Shown in pieces: positions 35,400-44,024 of a stretch of 64,000 nucleotides of DNA (its first letter is position 1; every line of letters begins with the position of its first letter). The translations under genes and the position numbers were made by a program. Below the pieces are notes generated by a model that saw only the letters and a program-made list of their open reading frames with translations, was not told where the DNA came from and searched no databases. The DNA is from an uncultured Arenicella sp. (lineage in GTDB: Bacteria > Pseudomonadota > Gammaproteobacteria > Arenicellales > Arenicellaceae): positions 1-64,000 of the forward strand of contig CANMNN010000018.1 in assembly GCA_947499305.1 (NCBI GenBank), read 5' to 3'.

Positions 35400-36137
35400 C
35401 TAAATGACTACCGAGCGACCGCCGTCAACGGCGATGATTTGGCCCGTAATATAGTCGCCCTCGTCGATTAAAAAACGCACGAGCTTGGCGATATCGTCTG
35501 GTTGACCCATGCGGCCCATGGGAATTTTCTCTAATATTTCAGATTGCTCGGCCATTCCACTGTCATTTTCGGGCCACAATATCGCGCCTGGTGAAACACC
35601 ATTGACGCGAATGCTTGGCGCAAGATCGCGAGCCAGTGACATGGTTAACATCTCTAAGCCAGCCTTGGCTGAGCAGTAAATCGGATGACTCGCCATCGGT
35701 TTTCTGGCATGAATATCGACAATATTAATTATGCAGCCATTTCGCTCGCGTAAATGAGGCACACTGGCTTTAGCCAAAAATGCAGGGGCTTTTAAGTTAC
35801 TGCCCACGAGATCGTTCCAGAATTCGTCTTCGAGCAATTCAATTGGCGTGGGGTAAAAAGTAGAAGCGTTGTTAATTAGCACATCAAGCCCACCAAAGGC
35901 ATCAACCGCTTGGCTAACTAAACTGGGGATTGAAGCGGTATCGAGCAGCTCGCCTTGTAGCGCCATAGCCGAGCCCTCACGTACAGCATTTAATTCGGCA
36001 ACCAACGACGCGGCTGCACCGGCCGATGAACGATAGTGCACCACCACATTATGGCCAGTCTCATGCAGGGTTATCGCCATTTGTCGGCCAATACGTTTAG
36101 CGCCGCCGGTAATAAGGATAGTTTTGGGTTGATTCAT
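35400..36137 (-). CDS. Pteridine reductase (SDR family, FolM-like)
   Basis: ATG 36137 gives 245 residues; an in-frame start at 36209 would add 24 non-family residues. The cofactor motif TGGAKRIG at 10-17 has the Arg typical of NADPH-dependent pteridine reductases (TGxxxRxG). Other SDR landmarks are NNAS, a Tyr-x3-Lys site in YCSAK, and a VDGGRSV end. Known: FolM and relatives reduce dihydropterins and dihydrofolate. It lies 3 kb from folB, so a folate or pterin role is consistent. Confidence 0.85.
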   Translation of the reverse strand: MNQPKTILITGGAKRIGRQMAITLHETGHNVVVHYRSSAGAAASLVAELNAVREGSAMALQGELLDTASIPSLVSQAVDAFGGLDVLINNASTFYPTPIELLEDEFWNDLVGSNLKAPAFLAKASVPHLRERNGCIINIVDIHARKPMASHPIYCSAKAGLEMLTMSLARDLAPSIRVNGVSPGAILWPENDSGMAEQSEILEKIPMGRMGQPDDIAKLVRFLIDEGDYITGQIIAVDGGRSVVI

Positions 36138-36330
36138 TTTTCGAGTATTGGGTGTCGAGTCGTGAAAGCCGAGCACCGAGCTAATTGAATTCGCGTGGTA
36201 AATTACCAATTTCTAAACTGATTAGGTTTAAATGGATTGTTAGTGCAAATAACGGCCTAAAAACTTACTATAAACCTATTCACGCACCTAGCCAAACCGA
36301 CCACTTACTTTCGCCGCTACCAACTCTTCC

Positions 36331-37131
36331 ATGGACATAGTTCAAGCCATCGTCTTAGCCATTATTCAGGGCATCACTGAATTTTTGCCGATATCTAGCT
36401 CGGCACACCTAATTTTGGTGCCTGAATTACTTGGTTGGCAAGATCAGGGCTTGGCGTTTGACGTGGCCGTACACGTTGGCACCTTAGCCGCAGTATTAGC
36501 TTTTTTAAGAAAGGAAATTCAACAAATTGTGCCTGCTTGGTTGGTTGGTTGGAATGGCTTTAGCTGGAATATCTACGGTCATCTAGGCTGGCTCCTAGTA
36601 CTCGCGACCATCCCGGTTGGCCTTTTTGGTTTAGCTTTAGATGACTTTATCGAGGCGAATATGAGAGCCGCATTGATCATTGCTGCCAGCACACTCGTTT
36701 TCGGCGTTTTGTTGGCCTGGGCTGATCGAAAAGGTGAACAAAACACTAAACAACTAGAGTCGCTCAACTGGCAACAGGCCTTAATAGTAGGTCTTGCTCA
36801 AGCCTGCGCCTTAATTCCCGGCACCTCACGCTCAGGCGCGACGATGACCGCGTTATTAGCAATGGGTTTTAGCAGAGTCGCCTCAGCCCGCTTCTCATTT
36901 TTAATGGCTGTGCCCACAATCGCATTGGCAGGACTATTAAAAGGCGCTGAACTGGCGAACAGTGAAACCGCAATCAATTGGGGGATTCTTGCTCTAGGTG
37001 CCACACTCTCGGCAATCGTTGCCTTTAGTTGCATGCATTGGTTCATGCGCTTTGTCGAGCGGGTTGGCATGATGCCCTTCGTTATTTATAGAGTAATACT
37101 GGCAATTGTCATTATTGTTGTATTGGCCTAA
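36331..37131 (+). CDS. uppP: Undecaprenyl-diphosphatase UppP (BacA)
   Basis: UppP dephosphorylates undecaprenyl diphosphate so the lipid carrier for cell-wall synthesis can be reused. The 266-residue polytopic protein carries the signature QGITEFLPISSSAHL at about 13-27 and PGTSRSGATMT near 168-178, the two segments that form the active site. Length and helices match the family. It starts 12 codons' distance from a promoterless-looking leader and is followed closely by hslO. Confidence 0.97.
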   Translation: MDIVQAIVLAIIQGITEFLPISSSAHLILVPELLGWQDQGLAFDVAVHVGTLAAVLAFLRKEIQQIVPAWLVGWNGFSWNIYGHLGWLLVLATIPVGLFGLALDDFIEANMRAALIIAASTLVFGVLLAWADRKGEQNTKQLESLNWQQALIVGLAQACALIPGTSRSGATMTALLAMGFSRVASARFSFLMAVPTIALAGLLKGAELANSETAINWGILALGATLSAIVAFSCMHWFMRFVERVGMMPFVIYRVILAIVIIVVLA

Positions 37132-37202
37132 TTTGCCCTTATTTGTGCTTAATCGCCCGCACGATTAGTTTTATAATAACGAGCCATAATGAGACCAAGA
37201 TC

Positions 37203-38078
37203 ATGACCCAACTAGATATCCGTCAACGCTTTGTATTTGACGCGCTTGATGCTCGCGGCTGCATCGTTCGTTTAAGCGAGACCAGTGAAGCGATTCAAGC
37301 AACACATCATTACCCAGCAAATCTTTCGAAGCTGCTCAACGAGTTCGCACTTGCCGCTACCTTACTGCGAGATAGCATTAAAATTGATGGCAGCTTGACT
37401 ATTCAACTGCGCAGCGACGGGCCAATCAAATTAATCATGGCCGATTGTATGTCTGACCGTCGTGTGCGTGCGATCTCGGAATACGATAATGAAGAGCTCG
37501 CCGCGAATGACCCGATTGATTTAGATAAGTTGGGCAACGGCGCAATGTTGGCGATTACGATTACACCTGATGAGGGCGAACGCTATCAAAGCATTGTACC
37601 CATTGAGAATGCTCAGCTCGGAGATTGTTTGGAAGACTATTTTCAACGCTCAGAACAATTGCCAAGCTTATTTCATTTGCTCAGTGATCAAGAACAAGCT
37701 GTTGGTATTTCTATCCACGCATTGCCAGCCGAGAAAATAAGAGATAAAGCTGAAGCAGAATCTCATTTGGAACGCCTCAAAGTATTACTCAATACATTAG
37801 CGGCTGAAGAAGCTCTGGAGCTTGACCCCGAGCAAATATTAACTCGCTTATTTCATGATGAATCGTGCCGCTTATTTGACTCCCACCCGGTTGAATTCGG
37901 CTGCATCTGCTCTTCACAAAAGTCGCTCGACGCGATTTCAAGTCTTGGACAAGACGAAGTGCAAGAATTAATCGCCGAACAACAGAATGAAGGTAATCAG
38001 AGCGTAGTAGTCGATTGCCATTTTTGCTTCCAACGATACGAATTTAGTTTTGACCAAGTAAAGGGGTTATTCGCATGA
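37203..38078 (+). CDS. hslO: Redox-regulated chaperone Hsp33
   Basis: Hsp33 is a cytosolic holdase switched on by oxidation of zinc-bound cysteines. ATG 37203 gives 291 residues and the usual start; an upstream GTG/TTG frame to 37143 is not family-like. The zinc site is C-x-C near 233-235 (FGCICSS) and C-x-x-C near 272-275 (CHFC). The stop overlaps the DUF2058 ATG by four bases. Confidence 0.95.
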   Translation: MTQLDIRQRFVFDALDARGCIVRLSETSEAIQATHHYPANLSKLLNEFALAATLLRDSIKIDGSLTIQLRSDGPIKLIMADCMSDRRVRAISEYDNEELAANDPIDLDKLGNGAMLAITITPDEGERYQSIVPIENAQLGDCLEDYFQRSEQLPSLFHLLSDQEQAVGISIHALPAEKIRDKAEAESHLERLKVLLNTLAAEEALELDPEQILTRLFHDESCRLFDSHPVEFGCICSSQKSLDAISSLGQDEVQELIAEQQNEGNQSVVVDCHFCFQRYEFSFDQVKGLFA

Positions 38079-38611
38079 GCCTGTCACTCAAAGACCAATT
38101 ATTAAAAGCCGGCTTAGCTAAAAAGCCTGCCGCTAAACAAGCTAAGAAAAAGAAACAGCCGCAAGTTGCTAAGAAAAATCGTAACAAGCCGAGTGAGGCT
38201 CAGCTACGCACCCAACGAGCCATGCTAGACAAAGCCAAGAAAGACAAAAAACTTAATGAACAGCGTCAAGCAGAGGCTGCGGCCAAAGCAAAGTTTGCTC
38301 AAATCAAGCAGTTAGTCGATGGCAGCAAGCTTGATAGAAAAGAGGGTGAAACGCCCTATAGCTTCACCTTAAAAAAGAAAGTCAAGAAAATCTACGTGAC
38401 CGACGAGCAACAAAAACTCTTGTCTCGCGACCAAATCGTGATCATCTCGATGGGTAACGAAGCGTTCGAGCTAGTGCCCAAAACCGTGGCAGCGAAAATC
38501 GCCGAACGTGACGCAAAATACGTCGTTAAAAACACCAACGTTGATACAAGTGCGCCAGCTGAGGATGACCCATACGCCGATTATCAAATTCCCGACGACC
38601 TTACCTGGTAG
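38075..38611 (+). CDS. DUF2058 (YaiL-like) protein
   Basis: The 178-residue soluble protein begins SLSLKDQLLKAGLAKKPAAKQAKKKK, the usual basic start of DUF2058 proteins, and has a compact C-terminal half (YSFTLKKKVKKIYVTDEQQKLLSRDQIVII, in parts). Function is unknown; E. coli YaiL associates with nucleoprotein or polysomes in large-scale studies, so an RNA- or DNA-binding role is possible. It is coupled by ATGA to hslO. Confidence 0.9.
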   Translation: MSLSLKDQLLKAGLAKKPAAKQAKKKKQPQVAKKNRNKPSEAQLRTQRAMLDKAKKDKKLNEQRQAEAAAKAKFAQIKQLVDGSKLDRKEGETPYSFTLKKKVKKIYVTDEQQKLLSRDQIVIISMGNEAFELVPKTVAAKIAERDAKYVVKNTNVDTSAPAEDDPYADYQIPDDLTW

Positions 38612-38618
38612 GCCTTAA

Positions 38619-40154
38619 ATGGAAACTGCACTGAAGGATTTGCAAATTTGGCTGAATCAAGCCGTCTCGCTTTATTGGCTAGTTACCGCGATCTTTATAG
38701 GCCTTATTATCGCAATAATTCTAAATATGAGAGCTAAAAAGCGTATTACAGACCTCCACGCGCAACGCCAAGAGTTACTAATAGGCCAAGCAAGCTATCA
38801 ACAGCAATTGGAACTCATCGGGCAAAACAACCTAAGCTTAAGCGAAAAAGTAGAACAAAACACACAGCAGCTCTCATTACTCTCCGCCGAGAAAGCGGAG
38901 CTTAAAAGCAGCCGAGATGAAAAAGCCCAACAACTTATTGCTAATGAAAATGAGCGGATTGGTTTGCGCGAGATGGTTGATAATAGCAATCGCAAGATCG
39001 GCCGACTCGAAGCGGATGTGCGCGAACAAAACGCCTTACTGAGCTCAGAGAAAGACAAGCTCAACGAACTCAAATCGCAATTTGAAGAGCAAAAAGCACA
39101 GCTAAAGAATGAGTTTAAAGTGGTTTCAGAGGAGATCATCAAAGAACGTCAGGCGATGCTTGCCAAGCAAAACCAAGAAGGCGTTGGTGCTTTATTAAAG
39201 CCACTTCAAGATCAAATTGAAGGGTTTCAAAAGCGAGTTAACGAGGTGCACGACGAATCAATTAAGGGTAATACAAACCTTAAAGCCGAAATCGAAAATG
39301 TCATGAAAATGGGCATTAAAATGCGCGATGAAGCTAGCAGCCTAACTACCGCGCTTAAGGGTGATTCGCAGCAACGCGGCGCCTGGGGTGAAGCTCAACT
39401 CGAACGCACCTTAGAGATGAGCGGCTTGATTGAACACGATCATTTCGAAAAGCAAAGCGCGTTCACCGATGATGACGGTCGCCGAAAACAGACCGATTAT
39501 CTAATTAAATTGCCAGGCGATAAGTGCATCATCATCGACAGCAAAGTGTCACTAAACGCTTACGAACGAGCGAGCTCTGCCGAAACCGCCGAGCAGCAAA
39601 TGCTGGAAATGAAAGCCCACACAAATGCAGTGCGCGCGCATATCAACGATTTAGCATCTAAGGAATACACAAACCTAAACGCACTTCACAGCCCAGACTT
39701 TGTGTTGATGTTCATGCCAGTTGAACCGGCGTATATCGAAGCCATGAAGCACGATAAAGAGCTATTTAGCTTCGGATATAGTAAGAACATTATTTTGGTA
39801 TCGCACACAACCCTGATCCCAATTTTACGCACGGTCGCAAATCTTTGGATGCTTGATCGCAGCAATAAAGAGGCACGCCAACTTGGTGAAAAAGCCAATG
39901 ACCTATTTAACTCGGTGGTACTCGTGTCTGAACGATTAGGCAAACTTGGCAAAACGCTCAATACCGCGAGCACGCACTTCAATGACACCGTGACGTCGTT
40001 GGCAGGCATGCAAGGCAAGGTTGATCGATTTAACACGCTATCAAATAAAGCGAATAAGTCGATGCCAGAACTAGAGCCAAAGGTAATCCAGTTCGATACT
40101 ACTAAACTTGATGCTCTTGCCTTGCAGGATGAGTCTGACGATGAAAACACTTAG
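38619..40154 (+). CDS. rmuC: DNA recombination protein RmuC
   Basis: RmuC limits inversions between short repeats and is nuclease-like. The 511-residue protein has an N-terminal membrane helix (about 16-38), a long coiled coil to about 190, and the RmuC domain from about 210 with GAWGEAQLERTLEMSGL, KQTDYLIKLPG, IIDSKVSLNAYE and FVLMFMPVEPAY. It starts seven bases after the DUF2058 gene, so hslO-DUF2058-rmuC may form one transcript. Confidence 0.95.
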   Translation: METALKDLQIWLNQAVSLYWLVTAIFIGLIIAIILNMRAKKRITDLHAQRQELLIGQASYQQQLELIGQNNLSLSEKVEQNTQQLSLLSAEKAELKSSRDEKAQQLIANENERIGLREMVDNSNRKIGRLEADVREQNALLSSEKDKLNELKSQFEEQKAQLKNEFKVVSEEIIKERQAMLAKQNQEGVGALLKPLQDQIEGFQKRVNEVHDESIKGNTNLKAEIENVMKMGIKMRDEASSLTTALKGDSQQRGAWGEAQLERTLEMSGLIEHDHFEKQSAFTDDDGRRKQTDYLIKLPGDKCIIIDSKVSLNAYERASSAETAEQQMLEMKAHTNAVRAHINDLASKEYTNLNALHSPDFVLMFMPVEPAYIEAMKHDKELFSFGYSKNIILVSHTTLIPILRTVANLWMLDRSNKEARQLGEKANDLFNSVVLVSERLGKLGKTLNTASTHFNDTVTSLAGMQGKVDRFNTLSNKANKSMPELEPKVIQFDTTKLDALALQDESDDENT

Positions 40155-40226
40155 CTGAGGATTATCCGCGAGGCTACTAATACATTCCTCAAACCCTCTG
40201 TCATAGCGGTGATTCGAGCTAGCAAT

Positions 40227-41216
40227 CTAGCTAGGAAAACATAAGAAAATATCGCTGGCAATATCATCCATATTTGCGCCATTAAGAAAACACTGTCTAC
40301 GCATTTTTCGCACAAAGCTTTCACCGCCACAAAGAAACACCTTGGCGCCTGCTAAGTCGGGCATTAGCACTTTGGCATAGGAATAGATGTCTCTACTATG
40401 GCTTTTAGTGGCCGCCTCGTCGCGGTCTAATTCTGAGACAGAGAACTTTACCTCTAGCTGCGGGTAGTCGCGCTGCAAAGCCTTCAGCTCCTCTTCATAG
40501 TACAGCCCTTGTTTAGTCCTAGATCCGATCAACAACAAAATTCGACCTGTATGGCCGCTAAGCAAAGCGTCTCTGGCGATACCGTACAATGGTGCCAAAC
40601 CAGTCCCTATTCCAGATAGAAGCATGGGCTGATCTTTGCCGTTAGCATTGTAGAAGCACTCTCCCATTGGCCCTTGAATCTCAATCTCATCGCCAACGTT
40701 TATCCCGTCGAAAATCCAAGGGCTAAACACGCCGTTGTCATACAAGCGCACATGAAACTCAATGAAGTCATCATGACTTGGATGGCTGGCTATCGAATAC
40801 GTTCGAGCAACATCTTGGCTCTTCCATAAAGTTAAGAATTGGCCCGAGCGATAGCACAAAGCCTTGCTAATTCGCAACCGCGCTACTTGATCCGTTAAGA
40901 TTTCTTTTTCAAGTACTTGAGATGTCTCTTTCTTAAATAGGTTAGAAAGACTGACAATCATGGCTTGCTTGGGGCGACAACAACAACTGAGAAAATACCC
41001 CATCTTTTTCTGAGACGCACTCAAACCCTTTTGTGATTCTTCTGGGATTTCAGAATCAGTACTCCTAAGCAAACAGCTTTGGCACACACCAGTTAAGCAC
41101 CCATAGGGCACTTCAACACCACGATTAAGCAGTCCATTTAGCACGGTTTCTCCTTGGCTGAGGCTGACTCTTTCGACTTGATCGTCGGACCTTCTAAAAT
41201 AAATTTCACACATCAC
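40227..41216 (-). CDS. [2Fe-2S] ferredoxin-flavin oxidoreductase (NAD(P)H reductase)
   Basis: The 329-residue protein has an N-terminal plant-type ferredoxin domain with C40, C45, C48 and a run of three Cys at 78-80 (C-x4-C-x2-C-x29-31-C). An FAD domain (ARTYSIAS, then RLYDNGVFSPWIFD and GDEIEIQGPMGECF) and an NAD domain (LLSGIGTGLAPLYGI, VFLCGG) follow. Known: such reductases feed electrons to oxygenases or globins. It lies three bases from a truncated haemoglobin gene, so a globin reductase role is likely. The triple Cys is unusual but only one is needed for the cluster. Confidence 0.88.
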   Translation of the reverse strand: MMCEIYFRRSDDQVERVSLSQGETVLNGLLNRGVEVPYGCLTGVCQSCLLRSTDSEIPEESQKGLSASQKKMGYFLSCCCRPKQAMIVSLSNLFKKETSQVLEKEILTDQVARLRISKALCYRSGQFLTLWKSQDVARTYSIASHPSHDDFIEFHVRLYDNGVFSPWIFDGINVGDEIEIQGPMGECFYNANGKDQPMLLSGIGTGLAPLYGIARDALLSGHTGRILLLIGSRTKQGLYYEEELKALQRDYPQLEVKFSVSELDRDEAATKSHSRDIYSYAKVLMPDLAGAKVFLCGGESFVRKMRRQCFLNGANMDDIASDIFLCFPS

Positions 41217-41219
41217 TGC

Positions 41220-41573
41220 TTATACGTTTAAAACGTCGTCTTTTACACTTAGCGCGATTCCCACAATCTCGTTTATGTGTCCTTGAGGTACTTCCAAGTC
41301 TTCTAATGTGCTTACTAGCGCTTCGGCAACTGCGTCAAAATGCACGACGGTTAAATTCATACCCGCGTGTGCAGAGCGCATGTCCTTGCCGGTATACGCA
41401 TTGGGGCCACCAAAAACCATGGTCAAAAAAGCCTTTTGCTTTTTATGTTGCTCGGCCATATCAACGGTGTCAAAGAACTCACTAATTCGTTCATCAGACA
41501 ATACCTTTCGATAAAAAATATCGACTGCCGCATCAACCGCTGCGGCTCCTCCTATTGCTTCATATACAGACAT
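41220..41573 (-). CDS. Group 1 truncated haemoglobin
   Basis: The 117-residue protein matches the trHb1 group: VYEAIGG start, B10 Tyr at 21 (FYRKVL), TMVFGGPNAYTGKDMR, and the proximal His at about 69 (SAHAGM). The last part is VHFDAVAEALVSTLE. Known: trHb1 proteins bind O2 and NO, and with a reductase can act as an NO dioxygenase. It sits between a cytochrome lipoprotein gene and the ferredoxin reductase gene. It is cytoplasmic, unlike the haem proteins upstream. Confidence 0.93.
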   Translation of the reverse strand: MSVYEAIGGAAAVDAAVDIFYRKVLSDERISEFFDTVDMAEQHKKQKAFLTMVFGGPNAYTGKDMRSAHAGMNLTVVHFDAVAEALVSTLEDLEVPQGHINEIVGIALSVKDDVLNV

Positions 41574-41616
41574 TTTGTTACTACCTCATAAAGTGTTACT
41601 AAGTTAAGTTTGGCGG

Positions 41617-41952
41617 TTATTGCGCTTCCAGCTCGGATAAAAAATAGCCAACAACCAAATCAATTTCTTCTTTGGTAATGTTTTCATTACCTCCTTTCGC
41701 GGGCATCAGGCCATAGCCATTGAATGCGTTCATCACCAAGGCCTCTCGGCCTTTTGCGATCCTCGGCCCCCACATTTTTTTATTACCTATAATCGGCGCG
41801 CCATTTATTCCTTGCCCATGGCACGCCTTGCAATTTTTCTTTGCCAATTGCTCACCGGCAAGCATTTGGGCTGCTGCCTTGTCAGAGCCAGAACACGCCG
41901 ACAAACACAACAGCATTACAGCTAAGATCAATACAGATATTCGCTTACTCAT
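41617..41952 (-). CDS. Monohaem cytochrome c lipoprotein
   Basis: The 111-residue protein has a lipobox ending LSAC with Cys 20, then a class I cytochrome with haem site CKACH at 41-45 and a Met ligand in YGLMPAKGG near 85. The length of the mature domain is about 90 residues, typical for a small electron carrier. As a lipoprotein it would be tethered to the periplasmic face of a membrane. It follows the DUF3365 gene by 34 bases and precedes the haemoglobin gene by 43. Confidence 0.92.
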   Translation of the reverse strand: MSKRISVLILAVMLLCLSACSGSDKAAAQMLAGEQLAKKNCKACHGQGINGAPIIGNKKMWGPRIAKGREALVMNAFNGYGLMPAKGGNENITKEEIDLVVGYFLSELEAQ

Positions 41953-41986
41953 ATTCTTAAACCCTCTTGCTTACCGATGACGACTC

Positions 41987-42580
41987 TTAGATCGGCACGC
42001 GAATAACAACGCCGCCCATCACTTCACCAATTTTAAAATCAGTTTTAGGCGAATCTTTATGGTCGTTATGGCAACTAGTACAGGCTTCAGAAACGGCCAC
42101 ATCGGCATACACACCGGTGTAATAAGTCACATCACCCAATGTCTCTTCTCCATAAAAATTCTCCCCAGGGTTATCCACAACATATTGAAGGCCTTCTTTC
42201 TCAAGCGGTGTCTTAGGACCATTTTGCTTACCGATCGGCCACAAGGATTGCAGTGAATAAGTAAACTCATCGGTTACTTCAGCTACCGCCTCAGAACCTG
42301 CGCGGAACATTTGTGCTGGCAATAGAGTGCCGTTGTCAAATTCCTCCCAATGCTCATCCGGCTTAACTACTCCTGACCCTTTGGGTCCTAAGCGAGCAAC
42401 AACTAGCTTGGTGTAATTCGCGCGGTCGGCATTCATTACTGCAAACAAAGAATCCGTAAACAACTTAGGCTCAATCCCTTTTGACGCGGCGGGGGCGGAT
42501 ACTTCTGTTTGTTGACTGCACGCAACAGCACCAACAAGAGTTGCGGTGACGACACATGCGATAGCTACTTTTTTTAACAT
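41987..42580 (-). CDS. DUF3365 (Tll0287-like) c-type haem lipoprotein
   Basis: The 197-residue protein has a lipoprotein-like signal (TLVGAVAC, Cys 21) and a DUF3365 core with the haem site CTSCH at about 167-171 near the C-terminus, after an EACTSCH segment. Known: DUF3365 proteins form a PAS-like fold with a haem bound by a C-terminal CxxCH, and are suspected redox or gas sensors. It is in the middle of a haem-rich operon, so it could be a carrier or a sensor. It is 66 bases after the multihaem gene. Confidence 0.85.
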   Translation of the reverse strand: MLKKVAIACVVTATLVGAVACSQQTEVSAPAASKGIEPKLFTDSLFAVMNADRANYTKLVVARLGPKGSGVVKPDEHWEEFDNGTLLPAQMFRAGSEAVAEVTDEFTYSLQSLWPIGKQNGPKTPLEKEGLQYVVDNPGENFYGEETLGDVTYYTGVYADVAVSEACTSCHNDHKDSPKTDFKIGEVMGGVVIRVPI

Positions 42581-42646
42581 TTGAAACCTCGATATTTGAT
42601 TAAATTAAACGTCGATTGCATAACACCGTTGCTCGCAATTTTATGA

Positions 42647-44023
42647 CTATTGCTCCCGCTTCATCGCCCAATCGATTGACTCGATATGAACCGCGGGTTG
42701 GGTACTGAAGTTATTTTTAATCAATGTCTCATCGGCGAGCGCATCAATTGAAAATTCTAGGCTGTGACATTGCATGCATATCGGACGAATCATTTTTTCG
42801 TTAGGGCGCAATGTCGCATTTTGATTATGTTGAACTTTAACTTCTTTGATTGTTCTGGCCTTGTCCACATAGCGATTAGACTCAACCCGTGGCATGTGGC
42901 AAGTTGCACAACTAACACCAGTGCCGGCTTCGGCCTCTCCCGATATCTCGGCCTGCCAAAGATCAGCATGGGCGGATGCCTGGTAGGCGCGAGAGTGCTC
43001 ATCAGCATGGCAATTTAGGCAACTCTCAGCGGCGGCGACTTGAACATTGAGGTCATGCACGTTGTGACAACTATTGCAGCTCAGCTGTTGATGCTGAGCT
43101 TGCTCATGAAAGTCAAGACGGGCGAGAGTAGGGCTCATTGGCGTTAAGGCCTTAGATAGTTTTTTCGACAGGCGCATACCATGCTTGCCAGATGTGAAGC
43201 CTGCGACTTCTTGCGCATGACATGATTCACACGATTCGATGCCGGGTTTTTCGACCCAAGATCGGCTTTCACTCTTGCCAGCTTCAATCAAATGACAGCC
43301 AGCACAATCAAGTTGGATATTCGCATGAACGCTAGCCGCCCATTGCTGGTGGATATCCGAGTGGCTCGCGATTTTGTCGTTCACAATCGCTACGGCTTCT
43401 CTCGCAGTGGTTTCGGATTTAGAGCTGATCTCGGGCTTTGGCGCCTTATAGTGAGAAAAATTCGCTGCCTTCAATTTACTAATTTGGTTCAACCAAGGCT
43501 TATTAGCGTTCTCAACTAAAAAGTTCTCATACAAAGCGCGATTGTCATGGAAATTATGACAACCTGCCGATTGACAGCTATCGTAGGCTAAGTCTTTATG
43601 GCTCGGGCGATTTTCGCCCACTTCTTGATGACAGTGATAGCAAAAGTCTTCGGCCAAGGTAACACCCATGGCTCGCGTTTGCTCTTCTTGGTGTTCAGTG
43701 TGACAAGCAATACACTGACGAGCGTCAACCAAGCTTAATAGCTCGGCATTACGAGGGTTGGTAAATTTCTTTTTAGGATGATCATCTCGCGATGCTTTTA
43801 GCTCATCGGCGTGACAATTCTCACACGCATCTTGGAGAATCTCCGGACCACCAAAAGCATCGGTATGACATGTTTCACAAGCCATCTCTATTTGATAGTG
43901 GCCATGCGAGGCAGGGCCAACGATAAACTCTGACTTATCGTCACTCAAAAAAAGTGTGTAGCCAAAGTAGCCGGCAATCACAATCGTAATTAAAGCCCAA
44001 GTGAGCCACATGAGTCCCTTCAT
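42647..44023 (-). CDS. Membrane-anchored multihaem cytochrome c with eleven haem sites
   Basis: The 458-residue protein has one N-terminal membrane helix (about 5-26) and a periplasmic domain. I count ten CxxCH sites (about 49, 67, 104, 128, 240, 265, 316, 335, 372, 416) and one C-x4-CH site at 150-156, which is a cytochrome c3-type spacing. Spacing of the sites suggests a cytochrome c3/NrfB-like chain. It is one base after the oxidoreductase stop (TAG-T-ATG), so the two are closely coupled. Likely role: electron relay between the inner membrane and periplasmic acceptors. No catalytic haem (CxxCK) is seen, so it is not a plain nitrite reductase. Confidence 0.92.
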   Translation of the reverse strand: MKGLMWLTWALITIVIAGYFGYTLFLSDDKSEFIVGPASHGHYQIEMACETCHTDAFGGPEILQDACENCHADELKASRDDHPKKKFTNPRNAELLSLVDARQCIACHTEHQEEQTRAMGVTLAEDFCYHCHQEVGENRPSHKDLAYDSCQSAGCHNFHDNRALYENFLVENANKPWLNQISKLKAANFSHYKAPKPEISSKSETTAREAVAIVNDKIASHSDIHQQWAASVHANIQLDCAGCHLIEAGKSESRSWVEKPGIESCESCHAQEVAGFTSGKHGMRLSKKLSKALTPMSPTLARLDFHEQAQHQQLSCNSCHNVHDLNVQVAAAESCLNCHADEHSRAYQASAHADLWQAEISGEAEAGTGVSCATCHMPRVESNRYVDKARTIKEVKVQHNQNATLRPNEKMIRPICMQCHSLEFSIDALADETLIKNNFSTQPAVHIESIDWAMKREQ

Positions 44024-44024
44024 A

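Noticed and set aside
42647-44023. Nitrite reductase NrfA
   Set aside because: No CxxCK site is present, and the haem number and anchor differ.
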